Of a stretch of DNA of 64,000 bases, positions 35,464 to 45,199 are shown in pieces. Where the stretch lies: the NCBI RefSeq assembly GCF_018918125.1, contig NZ_JAHLQA010000019.1, positions 1 to 64,000 on the forward strand, given 5' to 3'. Position 1 is the stretch's first letter, and the number at the start of each line of letters is the position of its first letter. The position numbers and the translations under genes are program-made. Source of the stretch: Blautia sp. MSJ-19. Its GTDB lineage: Bacteria > Bacillota > Clostridia > Lachnospirales > Lachnospiraceae. The notes below the pieces were generated by a model. That model saw nothing but the letters and a program-made list of their open reading frames with translations. It made no database searches and was not told the DNA's origin.

Positions 35464-38400
35464 ATGTCGCTTCAGTTTATCATTGGAAATTCCGGTTCGG
35501 GCAAATCATATACGGCATATCAGAATGTGATACGTCAGGCCTCCTGTCATCCGGAAAAAATGTATTATGTAATTGTTCCGGAACAGTTTACAATGCAGAC
35601 ACAGAAAACACTTGTAGAAATGCATCCGCAAAAAGGAATCCTGAATATCGATGTGCTGAGTTTTGAGAGACTGGCGTATCGTGTATTTGAGGAGGTTGGC
35701 GGAGATACCCGCAAAGTACTGGAAGAGACAGGCAAAAATATGGTTCTTCAGAAACTGGTACAGGACAGCAGAAATAAACTGAGTTATCTCAAAAACCAGA
35801 TGAAAAAACCGGGATACCTGGATGAGGTAAAATCTCTGATCTCCGAATTCATGCAGTATGAGGTGCATGAGGAAGAACTGGACAAAATGATCACAGATGC
35901 GGCAGATAAACCGCTGCTGCAGATGAAGCTGAAAGATGTAGCAGTGCTGTATCAGGCATTTCGTGAGTATCTGTCAGAACATTTTATGACATCGGAGGAA
36001 GTGCTGGAAGTTCTTGCAAAAGAGATTCCGTTTTCCGAAAAACTGCGGGGAAGCACCGTTGTGCTGGATGGGTATACCGGGTTTACACCAGTACAGCATA
36101 CCGTGATCCGGGAATTGCTGCAGGTCTGCGAACGGATATCGGTAACGGTGACGATGGATACCAGGGAGGAACTGCTGGCAAAAGGCAAACCACATGAGCT
36201 TTTTTACATGAGCCACAAAATGATACGGTCACTTGCTGAGTTTACAAAGGATATGGAAGATCCGATATGGATAAGACCAGATGAAAGATCACGCTTTGCT
36301 GATGCGCCTGCATTGAATTTTCTGGAGCAGAATCTGTTTCGCTATCATAAAAAGGTTTATGGGCAGGAACAGAGAGATGTGCAGATCTTTCAGGCAGGAA
36401 CGCCGGAAAAAGAGATGGAGGAAACGGCAAGAAGAATCATTCGACTGGTGCGTGAGCAGGATTGCCGTTATGGACAGATTGCAGTGATCACAGGAAATCT
36501 GGAGGAATACGGCAGCATTGCCAGACATGTGTTTGCGGAAGCAAAGATTCCGTTCTTTGTAGATGAGAAGCATTCGGTTCTGATGAATCCGTTTGTGGAA
36601 TATATCCGTGCAGCGCTTGAGATGGCAACACAGGGGTTCAGCTATGAGAGTGTATTTCGTTATCTGCGTTGTGGAATGTCTGATCTTTCGCGGGAAGAAA
36701 CAGACCGCCTGGAAAACTATGTGATCGCACTGGGAATCCGGGGATTCCGTAAATGGGATGAGACATGGGTAAGAATCTATCGGGATATGGATCCTGCATC
36801 AATTATGGAACTGAATCAGATCCGCGAACATTTTGTGGAGGAAATTCGTGAACTGGCTGAGGGATTTTCCGGCAAAAAGAAAACCATAGAGGAATATAGT
36901 CGGTGTCTTTATGCGTTTATTGTGAAAAGTCGGGTGCAGAAAAAACTGAAATGTCAGGAAATGAACTTTAAACAGCAGGGTGAACGTGCGATGGAGAAAG
37001 AGTATGCGCAGATTTACGGCATTGTTATGGAGCTGCTGGACAAGATCGTCAGCATACTCGGAGAAGAAGTGGTATCGGCAGAAGAGTTCCGACAGCTTCT
37101 GGAAACAGGCATGAGTCAGGCGAAGGTAGCACTGATTCCGCCGGGGGTCGATCAGGTGCTGATCGGTGATATGGAGAGAACACGACTGAAAGATATTCGT
37201 GCGTTGTTTTTCGTTGGTGTGAATGAAGGCTGTATACCGAAGAATACGGAATCGGGTGGAATTCTTACTGAAATGGACCGTGATTTTCTTGGAGGGCAGG
37301 GAATTGAGCTTGCGCCGGGACCAAAGGAACTGATGAATATGCAGAGATTTTATCTGTATCTGAATCTGACGAAACCAAGTGAAAAACTCTGTCTTTCTTA
37401 TAGTCAGGCCAATGGAAAGGGGGAGGCGGTCGGACCGGCATTTCTGATCAGGACCATACAGACACTTTTTCCCAAAATCTCTGCAGAACGTGCGGAAGAG
37501 CCGGATAATGAGATGGATCTTCTGGAAACTCCGAATACATCTGTAAGTTATTTTCTGGAAAACCTGACAGAGGAAGAAAAGCGTAAGGATAATCCGGTGT
37601 TTGAAGAATTGTACAGCTGGTATCTGAACAGTCCGGAATATCGTACAATGGCAGAAAGACTGACGGATGCGGCATTTCTGCGAAAACCGGAAGACCAGAT
37701 CAGCAAAAGTGTGGCGAAGGCACTGTATGGGGAAATATCTCCGAACGGAGCAACCAGACTGGAGCGTTTCTGTGCGTGTGCATTTGCGCATTTTCTTAAA
37801 TATGGTCTCGAAATCACGGAGCGGGCAGAATATGAATTTCGGGCGATGGATATGGGAAACATCATTCATCAGGCACTGGAGGATTTCGCAACAGAGCTTC
37901 GACGCAAAAAGCTGAACTGGAGCGAACTTTCTGATGAGGAACGAAATGAGATTGCAGATGCATGTCTGGATAAGGTGGCTGCGGATTACGGAAATACGAT
38001 CCTTCAGAGCAGTGCGAGAAATCATTATATGATCGAGCGTACAAGAAGAATCCTGAGAAGGACCGTGTGGGCGTTGCAGGAACAGCTTAAAAACGGAAAG
38101 TTTGAGCCGGAGGGATTTGAAGTTTCCATAGGCGGAGGACGTATTGACCGTCTGGATGTAATGAAGGAAGAGGACAAAGTTTATGTAAAGATCATCGACT
38201 ATAAGACAGGAAATACTTCGTTTGATCTGGTAAGCATTTATTATGGCCTGCAGATGCAGCTGGTTGTGTACATGGATGCGGCTATGCAGGCTGAGCAGCG
38301 AAAACATCCGGATTGTCAGGTAAAACCGGCAGGAATCTTTTACTATAATGTGAAGGACCCGATGCTTCAGAAAGAAATGGAAGAGGATCTGGATGAACTG

Positions 38401-38802
38401 GATCCGGAACTTTTCAAAAAGCTGAAAATGAACGGACTGGTCATGGCAGACAGGGATGTGATCGAAAGCCTGGACAGAACAACGATTTCACTGCCGTTGT
38501 CATATACGACCAAAGGAGCCCTTCGCAAAGGTTCGTCGGTGGCAGAAGAAAGGCAGTTTGCACTTCTGGATACCTATGTCAAAAAGAAGATCATGGATAT
38601 CCGGGAATCTGTCATGAGCGGAAATGCAGACGTTTCGCCATACGAGATGGGAAATCGGAATGCATGTACGTACTGTCCGTATCAGGGGACCTGTGGATTT
38701 GACCGTAAGATTCCGGGCTATGAATTCCGGAGACTGAAACAGTTTGCGGATGAAGAAATATGGAAAGCATTTGAAAAGGAGGTGGATGACGGATGGGAGT
38801 AA
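35464..38802 (+). CDS. addB: AddB helicase-nuclease subunit
   Basis: 1112 residues. The N-terminal Walker A is GNSGSGKSYTAYQ, in a UvrD-like but catalytically limited helicase fold. The C-terminal RecB-type nuclease shows IIDYKTG near residue 915. Cys-cluster residues for a 4Fe-4S cluster are visible: ERFCACAFAHFLKYG upstream and CTYCPYQGTCGF near the end. With AddA it resects double-strand breaks to a Chi-like site and loads RecA. ATG 35464 follows GAGGAGGG; the upstream ATG 35449 overlaps that site. It overlaps addA by 10 bases. Confidence 0.95.
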   Translation: MSLQFIIGNSGSGKSYTAYQNVIRQASCHPEKMYYVIVPEQFTMQTQKTLVEMHPQKGILNIDVLSFERLAYRVFEEVGGDTRKVLEETGKNMVLQKLVQDSRNKLSYLKNQMKKPGYLDEVKSLISEFMQYEVHEEELDKMITDAADKPLLQMKLKDVAVLYQAFREYLSEHFMTSEEVLEVLAKEIPFSEKLRGSTVVLDGYTGFTPVQHTVIRELLQVCERISVTVTMDTREELLAKGKPHELFYMSHKMIRSLAEFTKDMEDPIWIRPDERSRFADAPALNFLEQNLFRYHKKVYGQEQRDVQIFQAGTPEKEMEETARRIIRLVREQDCRYGQIAVITGNLEEYGSIARHVFAEAKIPFFVDEKHSVLMNPFVEYIRAALEMATQGFSYESVFRYLRCGMSDLSREETDRLENYVIALGIRGFRKWDETWVRIYRDMDPASIMELNQIREHFVEEIRELAEGFSGKKKTIEEYSRCLYAFIVKSRVQKKLKCQEMNFKQQGERAMEKEYAQIYGIVMELLDKIVSILGEEVVSAEEFRQLLETGMSQAKVALIPPGVDQVLIGDMERTRLKDIRALFFVGVNEGCIPKNTESGGILTEMDRDFLGGQGIELAPGPKELMNMQRFYLYLNLTKPSEKLCLSYSQANGKGEAVGPAFLIRTIQTLFPKISAERAEEPDNEMDLLETPNTSVSYFLENLTEEEKRKDNPVFEELYSWYLNSPEYRTMAERLTDAAFLRKPEDQISKSVAKALYGEISPNGATRLERFCACAFAHFLKYGLEITERAEYEFRAMDMGNIIHQALEDFATELRRKKLNWSELSDEERNEIADACLDKVAADYGNTILQSSARNHYMIERTRRILRRTVWALQEQLKNGKFEPEGFEVSIGGGRIDRLDVMKEEDKVYVKIIDYKTGNTSFDLVSIYYGLQMQLVVYMDAAMQAEQRKHPDCQVKPAGIFYYNVKDPMLQKEMEEDLDELDPELFKKLKMNGLVMADRDVIESLDRTTISLPLSYTTKGALRKGSSVAEERQFALLDTYVKKKIMDIRESVMSGNADVSPYEMGNRNACTYCPYQGTCGFDRKIPGYEFRRLKQFADEEIWKAFEKEVDDGWE

Positions 38803-41800
38803 TGTGGACAGAAGAACAGCAAAAAGTCATTTCACTTCGTGACAGGAATATCCTGGTCAGTGCTGCCGCCGGCTCAGGTAAAACGGCGGTGCTTGTACAG
38901 CGTATCCTGAGCAAAGTGCTGGATCCGGAGAGACCGGTAGATATCGACCGTCTGCTGATCATGACATTTACCCGTGCCGCTGCAGGGGAGATGAAAGAAC
39001 GAATTTCAGCGGCGATCGATCAGGCATTGTTTGAACATCCGGAGCATGAACATCTGCAGAGACAGGCGACACTGATCCACAATGCGCAGATCACAACGAT
39101 TGACGGGTTCTGCGCTTATATTATCCGAAACTATTTTCATATGATCGAGCTGGATCCGGGATATCGTACTGCAGAAGAAGGAGAGCTGAAACTTCTTCGG
39201 GAAGATGTCATGAAGGAAGTTCTGGAAGACGCTTATGCGAAAAAGAATGAAAAGTTTTTAAATCTTGTCGAATGTTATGCGACCGGAAAGACCGATGATG
39301 AGATTCGTGATATGATCTACAAACTGTACGATGCTTCCATGAGTCATCCGTTTCCGGAGGAGTGGCTGGAGGAATGCCTGCAGGTCTATCGGGTGGATAC
39401 CCTGGAAGAACTGCGCAAAACCGTGTGGATGGACCTGATCTGGGAGGCGGCACAGGAAAGTATTGCACAGATTCGGGAATTTTTGTCGAGGGCAACCGGG
39501 ATCTGCAGAGAAGAGGGCGGCCCGTATTTTTACGAAACAGCACTGGAAGATGATATTTTGCTGTTAAGGGCGGTTGAAGCACTGGCAGAAGAAAGGGATT
39601 ATGACAGGCTTTCGGAAATGCTCCGAAATCACAAATATGCCAGACTTTCCACCAGGAAAGATCCTGCAGTTGACGAAGAAAAGAAGGCACAGGTGAAAGA
39701 CCTTCGAGACAGTGAAAAAGAACTCTGGAATGAACTGGAAGAAAAATATTTTAATCAGACAGAAGAAAAAATTCTGGAATATCTGCAGTACTGTCGTATA
39801 CCGATGGAGGGCCTGACAGAGATCACGCTGCAGTTTAAGGAGGCTTTTGCGGCCAAAAAGAGAGAAAAGAATCTGCTGGATTTTACTGATATGGAACATT
39901 TCGCACTGGAGATCCTGATGCACAGAGAGGGCGATACGGTGACTCCGAGTGCCGCTGCCCGGGAATTGTCGTCACGTTATGACGAAGTTATGGTGGATGA
40001 ATACCAGGACAGCAACCTGGTCCAGGAAATGATCACCAATCTGGTGTCTGGCTGGGCAGATAAACGCAAAAATATTTTTATGGTAGGAGACGTAAAGCAG
40101 AGTATTTATCGTTTTCGACTGGCAAGACCGGAGCTTTTTATGGAAAAATATCACAGTTATTCACTGGAAGACAGCAAAGAGCAGAGGATTGACCTGCACA
40201 AAAACTTTCGAAGCAGAAAAGAGGTGCTGGCTTCTGTGAACTATCTGTTCCGGCAGATCATGGGGGAAGACCTTGGCGGGATTGCATACGATGATGAAAA
40301 TGCACTTTATGCGGGGGCATCTTTTCCGGAGAGAGAAGACAGGAAAGAGCCGGAAACAGAGGTACTTCTGATTGAAAAGGACGGAGAAGAACTGGAAGAA
40401 CAGGGAAACCAGACGATTCAGGAACTGGAAGCTCTGGCAATCGCACAGAGGATTCAGAAACTTGTAGGCACAGAGGAAGTACTGGACAAAGAGACCGGCA
40501 CATATCGAAAAGCCGGTTACGGAGATATTGTGATACTTCTTCGGACTTCTACCGGCTGGGCGGAGCCGTTCAGTCAGGTGCTGGCAGCCAAAGGAATCCC
40601 GGTTTATACGGCATCCAGAACCGGATATTTTTCTGCACAGGAAGTAGTGACGGTACTTAATTATCTGCGAGTGTGTGATAATCCGCTGCAGGATATTCCG
40701 CTGACGGGCGTCCTGCATTCGCCCATTGTCGGATGCAGTGCACAGGAGCTTGCGATGATTCGAAGCACCTGCCCGGATGGCATGCTGTATGAGAGCCTTC
40801 AGGCTTACTGTGAGAGAGAGGCACAGACAGAAGAAGAGATTCTGCTGAAAGAAAAAACAGGGCATTTTCTGGAACAGCTTGAAAAAATGCGTGACCGGTC
40901 TGTCTATACACCGGTGCATGAACTGATTCAGATGATTCTTGTGGAAACAGGATATGGAAATTATGTGAGAGCAATCCCGGGAGGTGCACAGAGAGGCGCA
41001 AATCTTCATATGCTGGTGGAAAAAGCCATGGATTATGAAAAAACGAGTTACCGTGGTCTGTTTAACTTTGTTCGTTATATCGAAAAACTTCAGAAATATG
41101 AGGTAGATTTCGGAGAGGTCAATCTGGCAGATGCCGGAAGTGGTGCGGTACAGATCATGACGATCCACAAGAGCAAGGGGCTGGAATTTCCAATCGTATT
41201 TGCAGCAGGCATGGGAAAACAGTTCAATTTTCAGGATATCAATAACCGTTTCCTGATTCATCCGGATATGGGTTTTGGCGTGGATGTGATCCTGCCGGAA
41301 AAAAGACTGATCTTAGCAACTGTACACAAGCAGATCATAAGAAGACAGCTCAAGAGAGAAAGCCTGGGAGAGGAACTGAGGGTACTTTATGTGGCTCTGA
41401 CCAGAGCAAAAGAAAAACTGATCATTACAGGCACGCTCGGAAAGATTGCAGATGTACTTACGGCAGTGTCCTGGCAGATGCGTCGCAGGGAGACTTTGCT
41501 TCCAATCGGCACACGAGGGGAGGCAAGAAGTTACTGGTCTTATATTTTGCCTGCGTTGGCACGGCATGAGGCTATGCTTCCTCTGTTCAGAGAATATGGA
41601 ATCACAGAACGTCCATTTCCGGTGTGTGAGATGGAAGATGCAAGGTTTGTGGTGCATAAGGTGACGGTGGCAGAACTTGTGCAGGGAGAAATCCTGGATC
41701 AGACGGACAGCCAGATGCAGGAAAAACTGCTGAAAGAATGGGACAGCAGCCGGATTTATGAGAAAGAGATTCATGAGATTCTGGCAGAGAGATTTTCTTT

Positions 41801-42485
41801 TCAATATCCGTATGACTATCTGAAGGAACTTCCGGTGAAGGTCAGTGTTTCAGAGCTTAAGAAGCGAAGCTGGCAGGGAGAAGCGGAAAAAGAAGAAGCG
41901 GTGTTTTATGAGACGGATGTGGAGGAAATCATTCCGGCATTTATTTCCGGAGTAAAAGAAGAATATCGTGGAGCTGCGAGAGGAACGGCATACCATCGGC
42001 TGATGGAATGCCTGGATTATGCAAATGCAGAGAACGCACGTCAGATCCAGAAACAGATACGCCAGCTTGTCGATACTAAAAAAATGTCACAGGAAGAAGC
42101 AGAATGTATCAGGATTTCAGATGTTCTGGAGTTTGTGGACTCGGAAGTCGGACAGCGGATGAAAGCAGCGGCAGAGCGGAATGCGCTTTACCGGGAGCAG
42201 CCGTTTGTCATCGCACAGAAGATGAAGCAGATTGAGACAGGATGGAATGGAGAAGAGACTGTGCTGGTACAGGGAATCATAGATGCATATTTTATAGAGG
42301 ATGAGGAGATCGTACTGGTGGATTATAAGACGGATAAGGTTTCCCCTAGTGGAGAACAGCATCTCGTTGATCTGTATCACACACAGCTGGAGGATTATGG
42401 GGCTGCATTGGAACGCATGCTTCAGAAGAATGTAAAGGAAACATATATTTATTCTTTCACACTTGGAAAGATGATACAGTTATAA
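38793..42485 (+). CDS. addA: AddA helicase-nuclease subunit
   Basis: 1230 residues. The UvrD-family helicase has Walker A AAAGSGKTAVLVQR (~24), FTRAAAGEMKERI, VDEYQDSNLVQ, GDVKQSIYRFR, HKSKGLEFPIVFAAG and VALTRAKEKLI. The C-terminal nuclease has GTAYHRLMECLD and the catalytic VLVDYKTDKV near 1175. It drives 3'-5' unwinding and cutting of one strand in the AddAB recombination enzyme. It is translationally coupled to addB. Confidence 0.97.
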   Translation: MGVMWTEEQQKVISLRDRNILVSAAAGSGKTAVLVQRILSKVLDPERPVDIDRLLIMTFTRAAAGEMKERISAAIDQALFEHPEHEHLQRQATLIHNAQITTIDGFCAYIIRNYFHMIELDPGYRTAEEGELKLLREDVMKEVLEDAYAKKNEKFLNLVECYATGKTDDEIRDMIYKLYDASMSHPFPEEWLEECLQVYRVDTLEELRKTVWMDLIWEAAQESIAQIREFLSRATGICREEGGPYFYETALEDDILLLRAVEALAEERDYDRLSEMLRNHKYARLSTRKDPAVDEEKKAQVKDLRDSEKELWNELEEKYFNQTEEKILEYLQYCRIPMEGLTEITLQFKEAFAAKKREKNLLDFTDMEHFALEILMHREGDTVTPSAAARELSSRYDEVMVDEYQDSNLVQEMITNLVSGWADKRKNIFMVGDVKQSIYRFRLARPELFMEKYHSYSLEDSKEQRIDLHKNFRSRKEVLASVNYLFRQIMGEDLGGIAYDDENALYAGASFPEREDRKEPETEVLLIEKDGEELEEQGNQTIQELEALAIAQRIQKLVGTEEVLDKETGTYRKAGYGDIVILLRTSTGWAEPFSQVLAAKGIPVYTASRTGYFSAQEVVTVLNYLRVCDNPLQDIPLTGVLHSPIVGCSAQELAMIRSTCPDGMLYESLQAYCEREAQTEEEILLKEKTGHFLEQLEKMRDRSVYTPVHELIQMILVETGYGNYVRAIPGGAQRGANLHMLVEKAMDYEKTSYRGLFNFVRYIEKLQKYEVDFGEVNLADAGSGAVQIMTIHKSKGLEFPIVFAAGMGKQFNFQDINNRFLIHPDMGFGVDVILPEKRLILATVHKQIIRRQLKRESLGEELRVLYVALTRAKEKLIITGTLGKIADVLTAVSWQMRRRETLLPIGTRGEARSYWSYILPALARHEAMLPLFREYGITERPFPVCEMEDARFVVHKVTVAELVQGEILDQTDSQMQEKLLKEWDSSRIYEKEIHEILAERFSFQYPYDYLKELPVKVSVSELKKRSWQGEAEKEEAVFYETDVEEIIPAFISGVKEEYRGAARGTAYHRLMECLDYANAENARQIQKQIRQLVDTKKMSQEEAECIRISDVLEFVDSEVGQRMKAAAERNALYREQPFVIAQKMKQIETGWNGEETVLVQGIIDAYFIEDEEIVLVDYKTDKVSPSGEQHLVDLYHTQLEDYGAALERMLQKNVKETYIYSFTLGKMIQL

Positions 42486-42503
42486 GAGAAAATATGAAAA
42501 AAT

Positions 42504-42556
42504 CATGGGGACGGAGTTTTTCGCGGCATTTTGGTGCTGCAAAACCGTCCCCGTAT
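42504..42556. terminator. Bidirectional terminator, GGGGACGG family
   Basis: GGGGACGG-AGTTTT (42507-42520) pairs with AAAACCGTCCCC (42541-42552) with a two-base bulge, and TATTTTTT follows. It lies between convergent addA and the rRNA methyltransferase gene. The same core recurs at 62057-62109. Confidence 0.85.
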
Positions 42557-42559
42557 TTT

Positions 42560-43969
42560 TTATACTCTCCATCCGGCAGGATATTTGTTTTTGAGCGTTG
42601 CACCGACCAGTTTGCCAAATCCGATCGGATATCCCTCCGCACAGAGCAGATGCCAGCCTTTGGCATGTGTGGCTTCTTCCGGTTCGATATTTAATGTCTC
42701 ACCTTTTAAATAGCGTGTGAGACGCTGGTCAGATACAGGAAGCGAGATGACGGCTTCTGCATTGCCTTTACGAAGAGCCAGAGCGAATGGCTGAGAAGGC
42801 TCAAAACGATTCTTTTTCAGATCACCGAGATACAGACCGTTTCGAAGAAAGGTAAGGCCGCGAAAATCTCCGCTGACTGGTGGCAGATAGTAGACTTTGT
42901 CTTTGCGGGTTTCAACGCGGTTCCAGTCGAATGGCTGTCCGCCAAGAGTTTTAAGGCCGATTTCTTTCAGGAACAATTCCAGCCATTTTCGTGTCTCGGC
43001 ATTTGGTTTGGCTATGGAAAACTGTCCGATCAGATCTGTTTTGCCTTTTTTGCGGAACAATGCGAGAAAATGCCCTTCCCCCTGCATTTTGTGAGGAAAC
43101 AGATGTACACATTTCTTTAGCTGTGGGTCGCCATTGCCCCATTCCGGGACACCCGGGGCGAATCCTTCGTATGCAGGAAGTTCCAGAAGTTCCATATCCG
43201 GACGGTTTTCCAGAAGGTGAGAGACGACAGCTTCATCTTCTTCCGGGGCAAAGGTACAGGTTGAGTACAGAAGCTGCCCACCTGGCCGGAGCATATCCGC
43301 AGCCTGCAGGATCAATTCCTTCTGCAGGACAGAAAGTTCCCGGGATTTTTCAGGTGTCCAGTCACGGGCAAGTGCTTCTTCCTTACGAAACATGCCTTCA
43401 CCGGAACATGGGGCATCGAGCAGAATCTTATGGAAAAATTCAGGAAAGCGTTCACCTAAATGTGCTGGTGTTTCATTTGTGACAAAAGCATTGGTAATGC
43501 CAAATAATTCTACATTGCGAAGCAGTGCCTTGGTTCGGGAGGAGCTGATGTCATTCGCAACAAGCAGTCCGCTGCCATTTAACATAGCTCCAAGTGCAGT
43601 TGCCTTGCCTCCTGGTGCAGCACAGAGATCCAGGACATTTTCGCCGGGAGTGACCGGAAGGCAGGCGGCTGGTGTCATGGCGCTTGGTTCCTGCAGATAA
43701 TAAAGACCTGCCTGATAAAGCGGACAAAAAGACGGACGGACATCTTCCGGGTAGAAATAACCGTTCGAGATCCATGGAATCGGCGTGACCGGGAACGGAA
43801 CGATCCGCTCGAATTCCTCACAGCTGATCTTGGCAGTGTTGACACGAAGCCCGTAGGTACGTGGTGCTTCATAGCTTTTCAGAAAATCTTCGTATTCGTC
43901 ACCCAGCATATTTTGCATACGATCAAGAAATGCAGGGGAAAGAAGTTCAGTAATGGTGTGTTCAGACAT
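42560..43969 (-). CDS. RsmF/NOP2-type rRNA m5C methyltransferase
   Basis: 469 residues. The NOL1/NOP2/Sun methyltransferase has SAM motif LDLCAAPGGKATALGAML (~112), motif IV DAPCSGEGMFRKE with its Cys (~190) and the catalytic Cys in LLYSTCTFAPEEDE (~240). The C-terminal ~170 residues (GGQPFDWNRVETRKDKVYYLPP, GLYLGDLKKNRFEPSQPFAL) are the RsmF-type RNA-binding extension. It methylates cytosine in 16S rRNA; the exact position is not readable from sequence. AGGGAG precedes ATG 43969. Confidence 0.9.
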   Translation of the reverse strand: MSEHTITELLSPAFLDRMQNMLGDEYEDFLKSYEAPRTYGLRVNTAKISCEEFERIVPFPVTPIPWISNGYFYPEDVRPSFCPLYQAGLYYLQEPSAMTPAACLPVTPGENVLDLCAAPGGKATALGAMLNGSGLLVANDISSSRTKALLRNVELFGITNAFVTNETPAHLGERFPEFFHKILLDAPCSGEGMFRKEEALARDWTPEKSRELSVLQKELILQAADMLRPGGQLLYSTCTFAPEEDEAVVSHLLENRPDMELLELPAYEGFAPGVPEWGNGDPQLKKCVHLFPHKMQGEGHFLALFRKKGKTDLIGQFSIAKPNAETRKWLELFLKEIGLKTLGGQPFDWNRVETRKDKVYYLPPVSGDFRGLTFLRNGLYLGDLKKNRFEPSQPFALALRKGNAEAVISLPVSDQRLTRYLKGETLNIEPEEATHAKGWHLLCAEGYPIGFGKLVGATLKNKYPAGWRV

Positions 43970-43980
43970 AAAAATCTCCC

Positions 43981-44009
43981 TATTTAGTAAAATATGATAC
44001 CAGGGTCAA
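43981..44009 (-). promoter_or_regulatory. Promoter of the rRNA methyltransferase gene
   Basis: On the minus strand TTGACC (44004-44009), 17 bases, TAAATA (43981-43986). The -10 box is close to the start at 43969, leaving a short leader. Confidence 0.5.
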
Positions 44010-44081
44010 AAGTGCATGGCACGAAATAATCTGTATGTATCATAAAAATTATAAAGTAGTTGAAGAAAATAGAAAATACTA

Positions 44082-44111
44082 TTGACAAAACTATATTATA
44101 TAACGTATAGT
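44082..44111 (+). promoter_or_regulatory. PadR operon promoter and operator
   Basis: TTGACA (44082-44087), 18 bases, TATAGT (44106-44111). The palindrome ACTATA-N10-TATAGT (44090-44111) covers the spacer and -10 box, as expected for autorepression by the PadR protein. Confidence 0.65.
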
Positions 44112-44177
44112 ATTGCTAACGAAATAATATTATATCGGTTGACAATATTACAGAAAATATAAGAAGGAAGTGAGAGC

Positions 44178-44501
44178 ATGGTATTTAACACAGGTGCGGC
44201 ACTTCTGGACGCGATCGTTCTGGCTGTAGTATCGAATGAGAAAGACGGGACCTACGGTTACAAGATTACCCAGGATGTACGGAGTGTGCTGGATGTATCC
44301 GAATCAACGCTGTATCCGGTGCTGCGGAGACTGCAGAAGGATGAATGCCTGGAGACTTATGATCAGGCATTCGCGGGCAGGAACCGCAGATATTACAAGA
44401 TCACAGAGAAAGGCATGGCACAGCTGAATCTGTACAGAGTTGAGTGGAAGAATTATTCGACAAAGATTTCGAAGCTGTTTGAGGGAGGCATAGAGTTATG
44501 A
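44178..44501 (+). CDS. PadR-family repressor
   Basis: 107 residues. The winged helix is typical: LDAIVLAVVSNEKDGTYGYKITQDV, then STLYPVLRRLQKDECLETYDQ, then RRYYKITEKGMAQL. It is the short PadR class with one C-terminal dimer helix. GAAGGAAG precedes the start, and it overlaps the next gene by four bases. Together with DUF1700 and DUF4097 proteins it forms a common Firmicute envelope-stress module, probably self-repressed through the palindrome in its promoter. Confidence 0.9.
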   Translation: MVFNTGAALLDAIVLAVVSNEKDGTYGYKITQDVRSVLDVSESTLYPVLRRLQKDECLETYDQAFAGRNRRYYKITEKGMAQLNLYRVEWKNYSTKISKLFEGGIEL

Positions 44502-45199
44502 ACAGAGTGCAGTTTATGGAACAGTTAAAGAGACTGCTTTCTGATATCTCTGAGGAAGAAAGGCAGGAGGCTCTTGATTACTACGAGAGTTATTTTGACG
44601 ATGCAGGGGAAGATCAGGAGGCAGAGGTGATCCGGGAGCTTGGAAGTCCGGGCAAAGTAGCCGCTATCATAAAAGAAGATTTAAAGAACAGTTCACAGAA
44701 TTACGGGGAATTTACCGAGACAGGATTTCAGGACGAACGAGTGGAGGATGAGCGTCAGATGCCGCAGAGCCGTGCAGAGCGTGGGTATCATGCAGAACGA
44801 AAAGGTGGAAAGGCAAGCAAAGCCAGTGTGATCCTGGTACTGATTCTGCTGGTATTTGTTTCTCCGTTTATCAAAGGCGCAGTGGGAGGAGTCCTTGGAT
44901 TTATTGTAAGCCTGGCATTGCTTCCGTTTCTGATCGTATTCGGGATCGGAGCCGCAGTAGTTGGACTTTTTATAGCAGCAGTCGCAGTAGTCGGAGCCGG
45001 AATAGGAACCTGCTTCAGTGCACCGCCGTTTGGAGTCCTGATCGTTGGACTTGGCTTGATACTGTTTGCACTGGCACTTGTCGGACTCGTGTTTCTGAAA
45101 TGGGCAGCGACCCGTGCACTTCCGGCAGTTCTTCGTAAGTTTACAGATTTTTGCTGTCGGATTGTGAACAGAGGCGTAAAGGAAGGTGAACGGGCATGA
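44498..45199 (+). CDS. DUF1700 (HAAS) membrane protein
   Basis: 233 residues. Residues 1-65 are the HAAS/DUF1700 helical domain (QFMEQLKRLLSDISEEERQEALDYYESYFDDA, VIRELGSPGKVA). A polar linker follows, then three or four hydrophobic segments at ~105-210 rich in Gly/Ala/Val. HAAS domains often partner with PadR regulators and are thought to relay membrane signals. It is coupled to padR upstream and to the DUF4097 gene downstream by ATGA overlaps. Confidence 0.85.
   Translation: MNRVQFMEQLKRLLSDISEEERQEALDYYESYFDDAGEDQEAEVIRELGSPGKVAAIIKEDLKNSSQNYGEFTETGFQDERVEDERQMPQSRAERGYHAERKGGKASKASVILVLILLVFVSPFIKGAVGGVLGFIVSLALLPFLIVFGIGAAVVGLFIAAVAVVGAGIGTCFSAPPFGVLIVGLGLILFALALVGLVFLKWAATRALPAVLRKFTDFCCRIVNRGVKEGERA

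Noticed and set aside
36799-38307. 502-codon antisense ORF inside addB
   Set aside because: Shadow of addB; no start signal and an implausible Phe/Cys/His-rich sequence.
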